Origin: Brugia malayi
Taxonomy: Eukaryota > Nematoda > Chromadorea > Rhabditida > Onchocercidae
Assembly: GCF_000002995.4 (NCBI RefSeq)
Contig: NW_025062476.1
Coordinates: 11,716,501-11,780,500, forward strand
Reading direction: 5' to 3'
Length of the DNA: 64,000 bases
Below the pieces are notes generated by a model. That model saw only the letters and a program-made list of their open reading frames with translations, made no database searches and was not told where the DNA came from. A program made the position numbers and the translations under genes. Below, in pieces: positions 40,801-54,300 of the stretch (position 1 is the stretch's first letter; each line of letters opens with the position of its first letter).

Positions 40801-42269
40801 TGAAGATAATAACGGCGATTTCGCTGTAAGCGATTACGCTGCAAGCGAAAACGTCGTTTACGTTTACGATCACCTTCAGGTGTTGGTACAAATACGATAT
40901 TTGTTTCTTCCACATGTCCAATTGGTTCACAAATACGTCCTTCGTCAATACGTGCACGTGAACGTGAACGTGTATAACCTGGTGCACATCTATAATTTGT
41001 CAATAAAAATTTGACAACATTAATTTATTTTCATAGTATTATACATACAATTAAATAAAAAAAAAAAAAGAGTTAAATAGAAAAAAGAAAAAAAAAACAC
41101 AAATTTAATTAATTAATAAAAGCACACTACTTTTTTCAGGTAATGTTATTTCATTAATTAACTAATTTATTAAGGAATTAATAAATTTGTAATTTAGCCA
41201 ATATATAGAATAATTCAAATAACTTTTAAAAAAGATATATTATTTTAACTATATTACATAATTTTCCTAATATATTATTTTTAAAAACTAAACTAAAGGA
41301 TAAATTACAATTCTTTTTTTTTTCAAAATTTATTAAATAAAAATTTACTCTTCACATAAACGTCCAGTTAAACCAGCTGGACAATTACGACATTGTACTT
41401 GACCATACGTATCTAAGAAGCAATCTGATGTACCACTGAAATTTTTCATTTATTATAAAATTACGTAAAAAAAAAAAAAAAAAAAATACGTGGTATAACA
41501 AAATATATGAAATTAGGAATTAATTAGATTTACGTAAAAATTTAAACTTACGGGCACGGACATGGCGTACAATCAAATGGTGTACCACGTAATGCATCAC
41601 CATAAAATCCACGTTTGCATTGCTCACAGTGATATCCTTCTGTATTATGCTCACATAGCTAAAATACAATAATTTCATTAATTAATTAATTAACTAAAAT
41701 TTGAATTTGTCAATTATCTTGAACAATTTTTTTTTTTCATACAAAATCTAATTTCACTAATCAATTAATTAATTAAAGAATTCATAAATTTGAATTTGGC
41801 AATTAATTTAAATGATTTCGCTTGTACAAAATGTAATTTCACTAATTAATTAATTAATTGACTAATTAAAGAATTAACAAAAATTTGGATTTATCAATTA
41901 TTTTGAATGATTTTTTCTTAAAAAAAAAAAAAAAAAAAAAATGTAATTTCATCAAATAATTAATTAAAGAAATAATAAATTTGAATTATTAACAATATCA
42001 AAATTACCTTAAATGATTTCTTTCATGTAATTTACTTAATTAATTAATTAAAGAATTAATAAATTTGAATTTAGCAATGCCAGTCAAATGATTTTTTTTT
42101 TCACGCAAGAAAATGTTAATTTCATCAAAAAGTTAATAAATTCAATTTCTTCCATTTTATTTTCTTCTTTTTCAATTTAACATAATTCTAGCAATGCAAT
42201 GATTCTTTATTTTTAGTTTATTTACTTTTATCATTGATTGGTTAATTTTTATTATTAATTTAAAACAAT

Positions 42270-42302
<33 letters not shown>

Positions 42303-45300
42303 AAACCAAACATCGACCAAATGAATCACATCCTCGCGGTGAATGATTATTACACATGCATGGCGGTCTTGTCGCTGCCGGTTGACAGTCATGCGGTGTA
42401 CCTCGGCGTGCATCACCGGTAAATCCTGGTTTACAACGTTCACACTGATCGCCTTCAGTGTTATGTTGACAATCCAAGCAGAAGCCATGCTCCTAATTAT
42501 CAACAAATTCTTTTTTAAAATCATTTATTATTTTAAATTATTTTTTCTCTTTAAATTCAAATTTAAAAATACAAAAAAAAAAATTTTATTATAAACGAAA
42601 TGATAAATGAAATAATATAAAATAATTTGTAAATATTGCATAGGAATTCGATTTTTTTTTCTTTAAATCTAAGAATATATATAAAAAAAAAATTATTATA
42701 AAGGAAGTGATAAATGAATTAATTTATAAATATTGTGGAATTACTTTTTTTTTTTTTAAAAAAAAAATTCAAATGTAAAATTACAGAAAAAAGTTTATTA
42801 GAAAAGAAGTAATAAATAAATTAATATAAAAGGCAAATATTGTGGAAAAATTTGTAAAAATATTAATCATTTTCTCCATTAAAGTTTCAATAATCAATAT
42901 TTTAAATTTTTAAAAATAAGTTTATTTCAGTTATTAAATTAAAAATCGAGAAAAAAAAAAAGGAGGAGGAAGAGAAAAACAAAAAACAAACAAACTTTGT
43001 CACATTGTGAAGCATGTCCATGACATTCACAACGTTCACAAAGACCCAGATATAATCCACCACCTGTACGAGAATATCCAGGTGCGCAATCTTCGCATGA
43101 TGTACCAATGTAGCCAGGCGGACATTGACATTGTTCAACCTTTAATTCAATATGCTTATTTCAGTTTTTCTTTTCACTTAAAAAAAAAATCAATTCCTAG
43201 AACAAAAAAATGCATATAATTCAAATTTAAAAAATTTTATTCTTACTTATTACTTTACTAAATATTGAAACTAATAAGAAAAAAAAAATGCTTGAAAGTA
43301 TTCGAAAAAAAAAAAAAGTGCAACAAATTAAAAAATATATTTCAAAAATCTTTCAATTTATAAGAATGAAACAAATAATTTAATCTAATTCATTTAATTT
43401 AAATAATGAATGATATATTAACTCAATTTTCTATCATAAATTTAAAAAAGAATGAGAGAAAAAAAAAAGATAAAAAAAACGTAAAATAAATTAAAAAATT
43501 AAAAATCAAAAAATTTTCTCAAATTTATAACAATGAAACAATCATTTAATTTCATTAATCAATGATATATTAATCTAATTTTCTATTATACTTAACTTTT
43601 TTTTTTTCAAATAAATTATGAATTTAAAATAAATTTTAAAAAAAAATTTAAGTTTAAAAAGAAATTTATAAAGGAATAAATTTAAAAAAGAATGGACAAA
43701 AAAAAAAAAGAAAAAAAATGAAAAGAAGGAAAATTATAAATAAAATTTTTAGCTTACTTCATAAGCAATTTCACCACCGGTTGCATGCGGTTCAGCATAA
43801 TCCAATGAAACGCTAATTAATGAGGACGATGAGCAATCATCCGTATAACTCATTTTAATTAATAAGCTATCGAGATCAGCTAATGCCATCAACAGGTGTT
43901 CACGTGTGGCTAACTGTCCATCCATACGTTGCCAATGATCTTCGAATAAAACTACTTCAATTGTATTTTCACGATCAGCATAAATTGGTTGATGATTTGT
44001 ATATTGTAATGAAATATCATTACCCTAAAATTTATTAAATAAATAAAAATTAAAAAAAAAAAAAAACCGGAACTAAGCTATTTCGAAAAAAAGCGGAAAA
44101 TGCTATTTCGTTCGATATCTTTTAAAGATGAAAATTCTTTGGTGGAAATTAATTTTAATCGTAGTAGTTTGAATCGAGCAAAAGACATATAAAAAATGAA
44201 AATTTTTGGAACTTTTTTTTTTGAAATTATAAGCAAAATAATTGGACATAATTTTTTAGCACATATATTAATTAATTATTACTAAAAATTAATTAGTTTA
44301 AGTAATTGTTCATAAGGTTGATTTATTTATTCAATTACTCAATTTAGTTTTATTAGTCTAAATTTTATTTTTTAAATATTATTTCAATAATAATATCGAC
44401 ACATATGTACTTATTAATTTATTGTTTTTCTTTTTTTCAAAATTAATTTTATTTCATATTGAAATTTATTTGACAGTAATTTTATGAATCAAAAAAAAAA
44501 AGAAAGAAATTTAATAAATAACATAAAGTTTAATAAAAAAAAAAAAAAAACTAGCATATTATTTGTTTACTTAGTATTATATTTAAATGAAAACAAAAAC
44601 AAACAAATAAACAAACAATAATAAAAAGATACCCACCCGTAAGATCACATCTGCATCAATATTTAATGGTCCAGTACAAGAATAACGAAAGACATATTTT
44701 AATGTACCACCATAACTGGTAACTTTATTACCCAAAAATTGCTTTGGCATTTTCCAGTACAATGTTTGCCCGGGTATTTCATAAAATGATACAAATGTTA
44801 TATCATTTCCTGTTATTTGTGCTTGTGATTGAGGTCTATAAAAAAAGAAATAAATAAAATTACATCATTGTTTATTATTATTTATGCTAATATAAGTTAA
44901 ATTAACAACAAAAAGAAAACGAAAATATTATTTGTTTAAAATCAAAAATGATAATAAAATTAAAATTTATTTTCCTTCTATTGTAATATAATCATATATT
45001 TACGATAACATTTATTTACTATTTTGTTTTTTATTTATACAAAATGAATTTATCACATATTAATTAAAACTAATTATTCTCACTTTATTTTAACTTCGTC
45101 ATTTTTATTTAAATTTTTGGCATTGTTTTTTTTTTAATTTCAGCCCTTTTTTTTTTTTTTTGAAAAATAATACAAAATTATTTATTCTATTTTTCACACT
45201 TTAAAAAAATCAATTAATAAAATTAAGTTATCAAACAAATATTTTTTTTTTTTTTTATTTATACAATTATCAAATATTTTATTTATACAAATTATCAAAC

Positions 45301-48300
45301 AAATATTTTATTTATACAAAAAAAAAAAGTTAATTTTAGTTATTATCTGATTTTTCTTTTAAAGTATTACTTATATTTTCTTGGACTTTTTTCTTTGATT
45401 ATTTAAATTAATTTAAAAAAAAAAAACGATAATACATACGTAAATGGACTATGTGCATCACTGGTTGTAATTTCCAACTGATCAGTAGCACCTCGTCTAT
45501 AATCGATAGCTACCTGAGCTCGATAATAACTACTAGCAGAGGTACACTGTTGGGTGACACCAGAGCAAAAGCATGGAATGCAACCTTGTGGATTTCGTGG
45601 TGACAAATGAAAAGTATTAGATGGACAACGGTCACATAACGTCCCTACCGCATACATTTTACATTGACATTTACCATCATAACCAGGATGCATGCTACGT
45701 GCACCACTTGTTGAACATTGTACACGGTGTTGTACAGGTATACAGGTACCGAGGTATGGACCTTGTGGTGAACGTTCATATCCTGGTGCACAAGTTTCAC
45801 ATGATAGTCCAGTATATCCTTTAAAAGTTAATAAAGTTAATTATTTAAGTGCAATTTAAATAAAAATAAAAAATTATTAGTAATAAATAAAATTAATTCT
45901 ATATAATTTTTTAATACATTTTTAATAAAATAATTTATTCTTTTATTTATTTTTATTAGAAATAACAGAAAAAAAAATGTATATTAACAAATGTTTTTGT
46001 TTTGTCTTTTAAATTTATCAAACAATTAAAAATGAAATAAAAATTAATTTCGTTGAAAGAAGAAGAAGAATTAGTTGCATTTAATTAATAAAATTAAATT
46101 AAAGAGAAAAAGAGGACAAACCTGGTGGACAAGAACAATGCTCTACTTCTAAAGCAAATCTCTCTTGTGTATCACGATTCACTGCTATTTCCCAGGTAAT
46201 ATCACCAAGTCTATAATATAATTTTTTTTTTTTCAAACAAAATTAATTAATAATAATTTGAAAATTATAAACTTTTCATATAATCGTTTTTTTATTCAAG
46301 ATATTTCAATAAAAAAAAAAGTATAAATATATAATTCAATTAAAGAGTAATAAATTTTTTTTAAAAAAAAATGAAATTTTCAAAATAAAAATTAAATTTG
46401 AAAAATTAAAGATTAAAGAAATTAAAGATTAATAGTATAAAACCTTGTATATTGTTGTCCATAACAATGTGTAGCACGAATTAACATCATATCAATATTA
46501 GCAAGTACCATCATTAAATTCTCTCGTGTTGCTGGTCTACCATCTAATTCTTCAAAATTTACCTGTAATTAAGAAAATTATTCTTTCCTTAGAGGAGATA
46601 AAAATCATTTTTTCAAAAAAAGAGAAATTGTTTTTTATTTAAATAAATCAAAAATATGAAATAGGAATACAGCAAATAAAGATAATAACAATGACGATTG
46701 TATTAGTGATAATGATAATGGTAACAGTAACAGTGATAGCAATGACAATAATGATAATGATGTAATGATGATGACGATGGTAATGTTAATAATGATGAAA
46801 ATGATGCTAAAAAGGATGATATAAACAATGATAATGACAACGACAGTGATAATGACAGCTGTGGTGGTAATAATGATGTAATGATGATGACGATGGTAAT
46901 GTTAGTAATGATGATAAAGGTTATTAAAATGACAATAATGATGAAAATGATGCTAAAAAGGATGATATAAATAATGACAATGTTAACGATAGTGATAATG
47001 ACAGCTGTGGTGGTAATAATGATTCAATGATGATGACGATGGTAATGTTAGTAATGATGATAAAGGTTATTAAAATGACAATAATGATGAAAATGATGCT
47101 AAAAAAGATGATATAAATAATGATAATGATAACGACAGTGATAATGACAGCTGTGGTGGTAATAATGATGTAATGATGATGACGATGGTAATGTTAGTAA
47201 TGATGATAAAGGTTATTAAAATGACAATAATGATGAAAATGATGCTAAAAAAGATGATATAAATAATGATAATGATTAGTGATAATGACAGCTGTGGTGG
47301 TAATAATGATGCACGATGTTATAATGGTGTAGCTATCATTGATTGGTGGAATGATAATGCATGATAAATTTTATTGATGATAATAATAAAAGTGAAGGGA
47401 GAAAATTTCAATTCAATATTTCAAAAAAAGAATATGAAATGGTAATATTTAAATTATAACATTTTCAATAATAAAATTATCATTGTATTTATCAGTTAAA
47501 TGATATGAAGAGATAATACTATTTAAATTTATAAAATTGATTTTAAATAAATTGAAAAACATACTTCAAATGTATTGATGGCATATCGGATTATTTGATC
47601 AGAGGTAAACATATGTGTATCAATCGGACGATGTACCAATGTTATACCATTACCCTAAAATATTAACAAGGCTTATCAATAAAATATCACTAATCTATAT
47701 CATATCACTTATCATTAAAAATTATCATCATCTTTTATCAATTATATTAACAATCGTAATTACAGACACTTCTTATGAACAGTATTAATTTTAGATATAA
47801 ATTGAAATGACTTTATGAGTTTATTTATATTTTTAGAGTTTAATATTGTAAAATTTAATTTTATTAAACATAATGCATCATTTTTTATTTTCACAATTAG
47901 ATATTTATTTTTATTTACTTGAATAGAAATTCAATAACGAATAAACTCAAATCACTCATGTGATAATTATTAAGTTATTAAATTAATTAGTATCTCTACG
48001 TGTAACGAGTTATTGCTTTAAAATATGAAATTTTTTTTGTAAATTAAAAATTATCAAATCTGATTGATTAGCTTTTTTTTTCCTTTATTTCTATTTTCCT
48101 TACATATATTTTTTTTTTTTTTTTAAATTCTGATTTGTCTTTTCTTTTTCTTATTTTTAATATATTAGTAAAATTAATTAAAATAATTAAAAAAAAAAAA
48201 ATATTTCAAGAAAAAGACTTACTCTCAAAACAATTAATGGTTCATTATTAACAGAACCAGCACATGAATATTGTATATCAAATGAAAGTTCACCACCGTA

Positions 48301-51300
48301 AGCTGTTAGCTGCAAAATACAATAATTAATATAGTATTCAATTTTAATTTAAATTATATTACTTAAAATAAGCCATTTCATATACTAAAATATGTCTTAC
48401 TTCAAATATGAGTTTAAAAAAAAAAAATTTAAATATTGTAAAATTAAGAAGAAAAATGTATGTTGAAGTAAAATTTGATAATATTTTCATATTTAAATAT
48501 TTTTTTCTTCTATCTAATTAAAATTAAATTATTAAAATTTAATCAGATTTTAATATTCTTCAAAATTTAGATTAACCCAAACAATTAGTATTGTGTAAAT
48601 TATGCCTAATTAATAAAAATAATTAATTAATTAAATTAAAAACCTTATTTCCAAGAAAACGTGTTGGTAATTTCCAGTACATTGTTTGATATGATGGTTC
48701 ATTAAATGTTACCATTCCAGGTTTACTATAATCAAATTGTGAACTATGTATTTGTCCATTGATATCTGATATATGAACACCTCGTGAATCACCGTTCAAA
48801 ATAAGTTTGTCCTTTAAAAAAAATGAAATTCTAGAAAATAAAAAAAAAAAAAAATTTGAAAATGACATACATTTCAAAATAAAAAAAAAAAAAAAAAAGT
48901 GATGAGCTTCGAATACAATATAATAAATTTTTATGTGCTACAATATTTCAAACAAACAATAAATTAAAAAAAGAAAAGAAACAAACAAACAAACAAAGTG
49001 CATCATAAATTATTTTATAGCTTTATAAAAACAATAAATTTCTTTTTTTTTTTTTTTTTTTTTTTTGTAAAAAGTAAAAAATAAAATTGTAAAGCAAGAA
49101 GAAATCTGTGATAATTTCTAATTTTCTTCTTTCTCTTAAAAGAAAAAGAGAAAAACAAAGTAATAATTCTAAAAATTTTGCAATGAAATAATTTCAATGC
49201 TACAATTTTTGATTTATTTTATTTAAAAAAAGTCCTCTCTGCAAGTAAACAATAAATTTAAAATATATTCTGAAAGCTTAATGGCATATTATTCAGTTAT
49301 ACATATATATTTATAAATATTTTTAATAAATTTTAAAAATTATTTATGCTAATTTAATTAGGTGAAAAAAGAGAAAAAATAAAATTGAAGAAGTTCTCTT
49401 CTTGCTTATTATTAATTCTTAATAAAATTAAAAATTTGAGATAAAAAAAAATTTTTTAAAAAAAGTATGAAAGAAAAAATCAATCTTAATTATTCTCATC
49501 TGAATTCTTAAAATTTATCAAAAAATTTATTTGTTCATTATTAATCTAAATAATTATTTCCTAAATATTTGTTACTATTAGAATATTTATTCATTCTCGT
49601 TCTGCAATTTACCTCCAATCAAACAAGAATTTAAAAGGAAATAAAAAAATATTATAAAAAAATTATTTAAACTATAAAAAAAATTTTTTTCAAAAAAATT
49701 TTACTGTAAAAAAGTGCAATTTAGCAAAACAAACAAGCACAGCAAATAGTGCATAAAAGAAAATTTTTGAAAATTTTCTATAATTGTAACTATTTGCAAA
49801 CTAATAATATTAGAGTAAAATTCAAAATGTTTTGAGAAATTTTTTAATTTTTAAATATTTTTATGCAAATTTTATCGGAGAAAAAAAAAATGAGTGCAAT
49901 TTTGGCAAACTAATCACACACCAAATAGTGCGTAAAGAGAGTAATCAATTTAAAACTTACGCAACCGATATTCTGAACGCAAAACATAGAATAAAATGAT
50001 TGATTAGTGATAAGACTGATTAACTGATAATTCAAATTTTAATTTATAATAAAAATTATAATATTGCACAAATTATTAATTCATATTATTATCCAACAAA
50101 TTTTAACATATCACTTATTAAACAGATTAATCCAATTTTTTTTATCAGTTGTTATCACTGAACTTTTATATCATTATCACAACTTCCATCAATTACTATC
50201 AGTAGTAAACTTATTATTGAATTTATTTCGTATTGTTTAGTCTTTACTATGATTTTTACTATTAAATAACTATCTTATTCTTATTTCGATTAATTTATCA
50301 GTGATTGCAAAAAAAAATTATTTACAATTGATAAGCTATTCAAAACTTTCAAATGCTTTGAAAAATAATAATAATTATCTTAAAATATTCACATATTTTC
50401 TTTTTTAACATATCAAAATAAGCCTTTCATACTGAGAAAAAAAAATGATAAAAATTTCAGATACATTCAGATATTTTCATCATAATTTTAATTTTTTAAA
50501 AAAAAATTTCTTAAATACTTAAAATTATAATTTCATATGTAATTCTTTTATAAAAATTTAATCTTCAAGCATAAATTTCATTAAAATCAATACTACATTT
50601 GTTTTCTTTCTTTCTGTGAAATACTATCTTTTGCAAAAAAAAAAAAAAAAAAAAAGAAAATTAAGAAAAAGAGTGGAATAAATATTTCATTAAATGTTTT
50701 TTTTTTTTTTTTAAGAATCATAAATATAACCGAAAATTTAATTATTCAATTTTGTTGTTTACTTTTTTGTTTCTTATAATTATAAACAAAAAAAAAAAGA
50801 AAATGCAAACTTACTTTTGTTCTGTACCATGAAGATGATTGACATTGATCAGTGACACCAAAACAAAAACATTTGAAACAACCTTGTTGTGCTTTTTCAT
50901 GTAAATGAAATGCTCCTTGACTACATGAATCACATTTTAAACCTACTACCAATGGCTGGAAGACAAAAACAAATAAAAAATTTGAAAATTTTAATTTTTT
51001 AATAAAATATTTTTTTTTTGTTTATTTTTATTTGATTTATTTAATTAATATAATATTAATAATTACAATTTGTTGCATCATTGATTGTATATAATAAATT
51101 GATAATTCCGTTTTATTGAATAAAATAATAATTTAATTAATTTAAAAATAATTAAATAATGCAAAAGTGCTAACCTTACATTGACATCGACCTGTATGAT
51201 CCGGAATTGGACTTACAGAACCGACAATATTGCACTGTGTTTGCATTTCAGGAGCCGGAATATTAACGATACGAACGATACAATCCGGTGTAGCTAGCAC

Positions 51301-54300
51301 TCTACCTTTTACATTAATTGCTTCACAGGTGTAAGCACCTTGATCAAGTGGTCTTGAAAATTTATTCAATTATTAAACTTTTAATCATTTTCATATTTCA
51401 TTCATTTAAAACAGAACTGTTTGAGTTTGATTATTGAACTAATTTTAATTCGAAATTATTAAAAATTTGGTATTGTTTAGTAACAATCTCGATAGGATAA
51501 AAGAAAAAACAATTCCTTTGATCTAAAATTTAATTTTTGTTCAATTTTTAAAATTTTTTAAATTAAATTTTTATAAACACTAAAAAAGAAAGATTCAAAA
51601 AGTAAAATTATAGCAATTTAATTCTTTTTATAACTTTTTTTTAATTAACATTTAAATAAATACATTTACTTTCCTAAAAAAATTTCATTTCTTTTTCCTT
51701 CTTTTTTTTTTTTTTTTTTGCATTACTTTTCAGTTTTTCTGTTTTTTTTGTTTTTCGTTTTTTGTTACTTTACAAAAACAAAAAATGAAAATTTAAATAA
51801 AAATTTCAGTTGAAGAGAAAAACAAAAAAAAAAAAAAAAAGGAGGAAAACAAATTTGTAAAAATTTGCCCTAAAATAAATAATTCAATAATCTATCATTT
51901 CAATCTTTTTTTTTTCTTTTCTTCTTTACGCTTCGTTTCCTTTTTTTTTTTTTTTTTTACAAATAAATTTTAAAAGATAATTTGTGCAATATTTATCAAA
52001 AAGACAACTGTCTTTCTAGACAATTTACATTAATTTATCCCTCTTTTCTCACTTTTCAAACATTTTCATTTATCTTACAGAGAAAACTTTTTTCTTTAAA
52101 TAAAATATTTCAAAATTTTATCTTTTTCACTTTAAAAGATATTTTAATAGAAATAGAAATGCAAATGACTCATATGTGAAGCATTTTAGCATTTTATAAA
52201 TTACTGCAAAAAAAAAAAAAAAAAAAATTTCATTTCTTTTAATAGAAGAGCAAAAGAGAGGGAGAGAGAAAGAAAGATGAGGAAAAGACTTGAATAAATG
52301 TTAAAATCCTTTATTCAGTGTCTTTATTTTTATTTTTTGAAATACTCCAATGAATTTTAGAAATGGTTAAATTTAAATTTATTATTCAAAACAAAAAAAA
52401 AAAAACAAATTCATTATATTATTTCATTTATAATAGCTGTAATATGCATATTAAGTGTTTTTTTTTTTTTTTTGTAATTTCAAAATTATTTCAATAATAT
52501 TTTTTATATTAGCATTTCTCCACTTTCTTTTTTATTTATTTAGCTTTTTTTATTCCTATAATTTATGAAATTCTATCAATGTTTATGTTACATAATAAAC
52601 ACAAATTTATTTTAATTACTAATAAAATATGATATCCTAATTGATCATCCATTTATTTCATTTCTAATTATTTAATTCCTGTTATTCCTTTAATAAATAT
52701 AAATTACACATATTTTCACTTCATATCATTCTATTTCGAATTAATCGAAAAACTGGAATAATTAATTATTATTATTAGAAAGAAGTAAATTTTTAAATGA
52801 ATTATTTTTCGTATTTTTTAATCAAATATTTATAGAAGAGAGAGAGAGAGAAACACATACTGAGCATTTTTCACTGTAAGTGTACCAAGACCGCCCTCAG
52901 AATGTTGTGTACACCTTGGTGGATTACAAACAGGACCCCAGTTTAGACGCCAATTAATGTATGGTTCAGGTACAGCTACCGCTTTACATGTTAACTGAAA
53001 GGTACCACCAGCATGCACCTGCTTATTCGTTTCCGGTGGTTGTACAATCGTCGGTTGCACACATCCAATCTTTAAATAAAATTTTGTAAATTTCACTTTT
53101 TTCTCTTTGACAATTAATTTATGCAAAAAAAAAAAAAAAACTCTGTTTTCTTACTGTAAAATGGAAATGAAAGATTTTATTTTTAAATAAAACATATGAA
53201 TGTTAATTAATTGATAATTATAATTTTGTTTAAATTTATTGTTGCGTTTTTTTTTTTTTTTTTTTTTTTCTCTTTCGATTATTTAACAGTAAATAAGCAT
53301 TTAATCATTTTAATTATGATTATATAAGATTTGAATTATTTGCAGATGTTTAAAAAAAAAAAAGTGAAAAGAGAGAAGAACTTTTTTAATACAATGAAAT
53401 GCATAGCGTAGAATAATTGCGTCATATTGAATGACGCACAATAATCACGTCATAGTGAATATGGCGGAATCATCACGTCACAGAATAATCACGTCATAGA
53501 ATAACTACATTATATTTAGTACGTAGAACAATTAATGTCACAAAATCGTCACGTCATATTAAGTATCATCGAGTAATCAAGCCAGAGCATGTTGAATATC
53601 GCATAATAGTTATGCCATAGAATGATCACGTCAATATTGAATAACGCAGAATGATCACGTCAATATTGAGTAACGCAGAATGATCACATTACGTCAATAT
53701 TGAATAACGCAGAATGATCACATTACGTCAGTACTGAATAACGCAGAATGATCACATTACGTCAATATTGAATAACGCAGAATGATCACATTACGTCAAT
53801 ATTGAATAACGCAGAATGATCACATTACGTCAATATTGAATAACGCAGAATGATCACATTACGTCAATATTGAATAACGCAGAATGATCACATTACGTCG
53901 ATATTGAATAACGCAGAATGATCACATTACGTCAGTACTGAATAACGCAGAATGATCATACGTCATAATCATCGAATAATTACGTGAAATTAAATATCGA
54001 AAAAAAAAAAATTACATCACAAAACTTACACGAAATACTACTAAATGATTATATTAATATTGAATATCATTGAAATAACAATGTGTTATTTATAAAATAT
54101 TTTCAAATATTTTCGAATATTTTTAAATTCCTACAAAAAAATAAACAAATAAACAAAAGAAATAAGAACCTCATCAGATCCATCTTGACAGTCATTGGTA
54201 CCATCACAATGAAAGCTAAGCGGTACACATTGTCGTCCATCGCGACATTTAAATTCACTTGTCGCGCAACCATCAGATGCTGCTCGATGACTACATGCTT

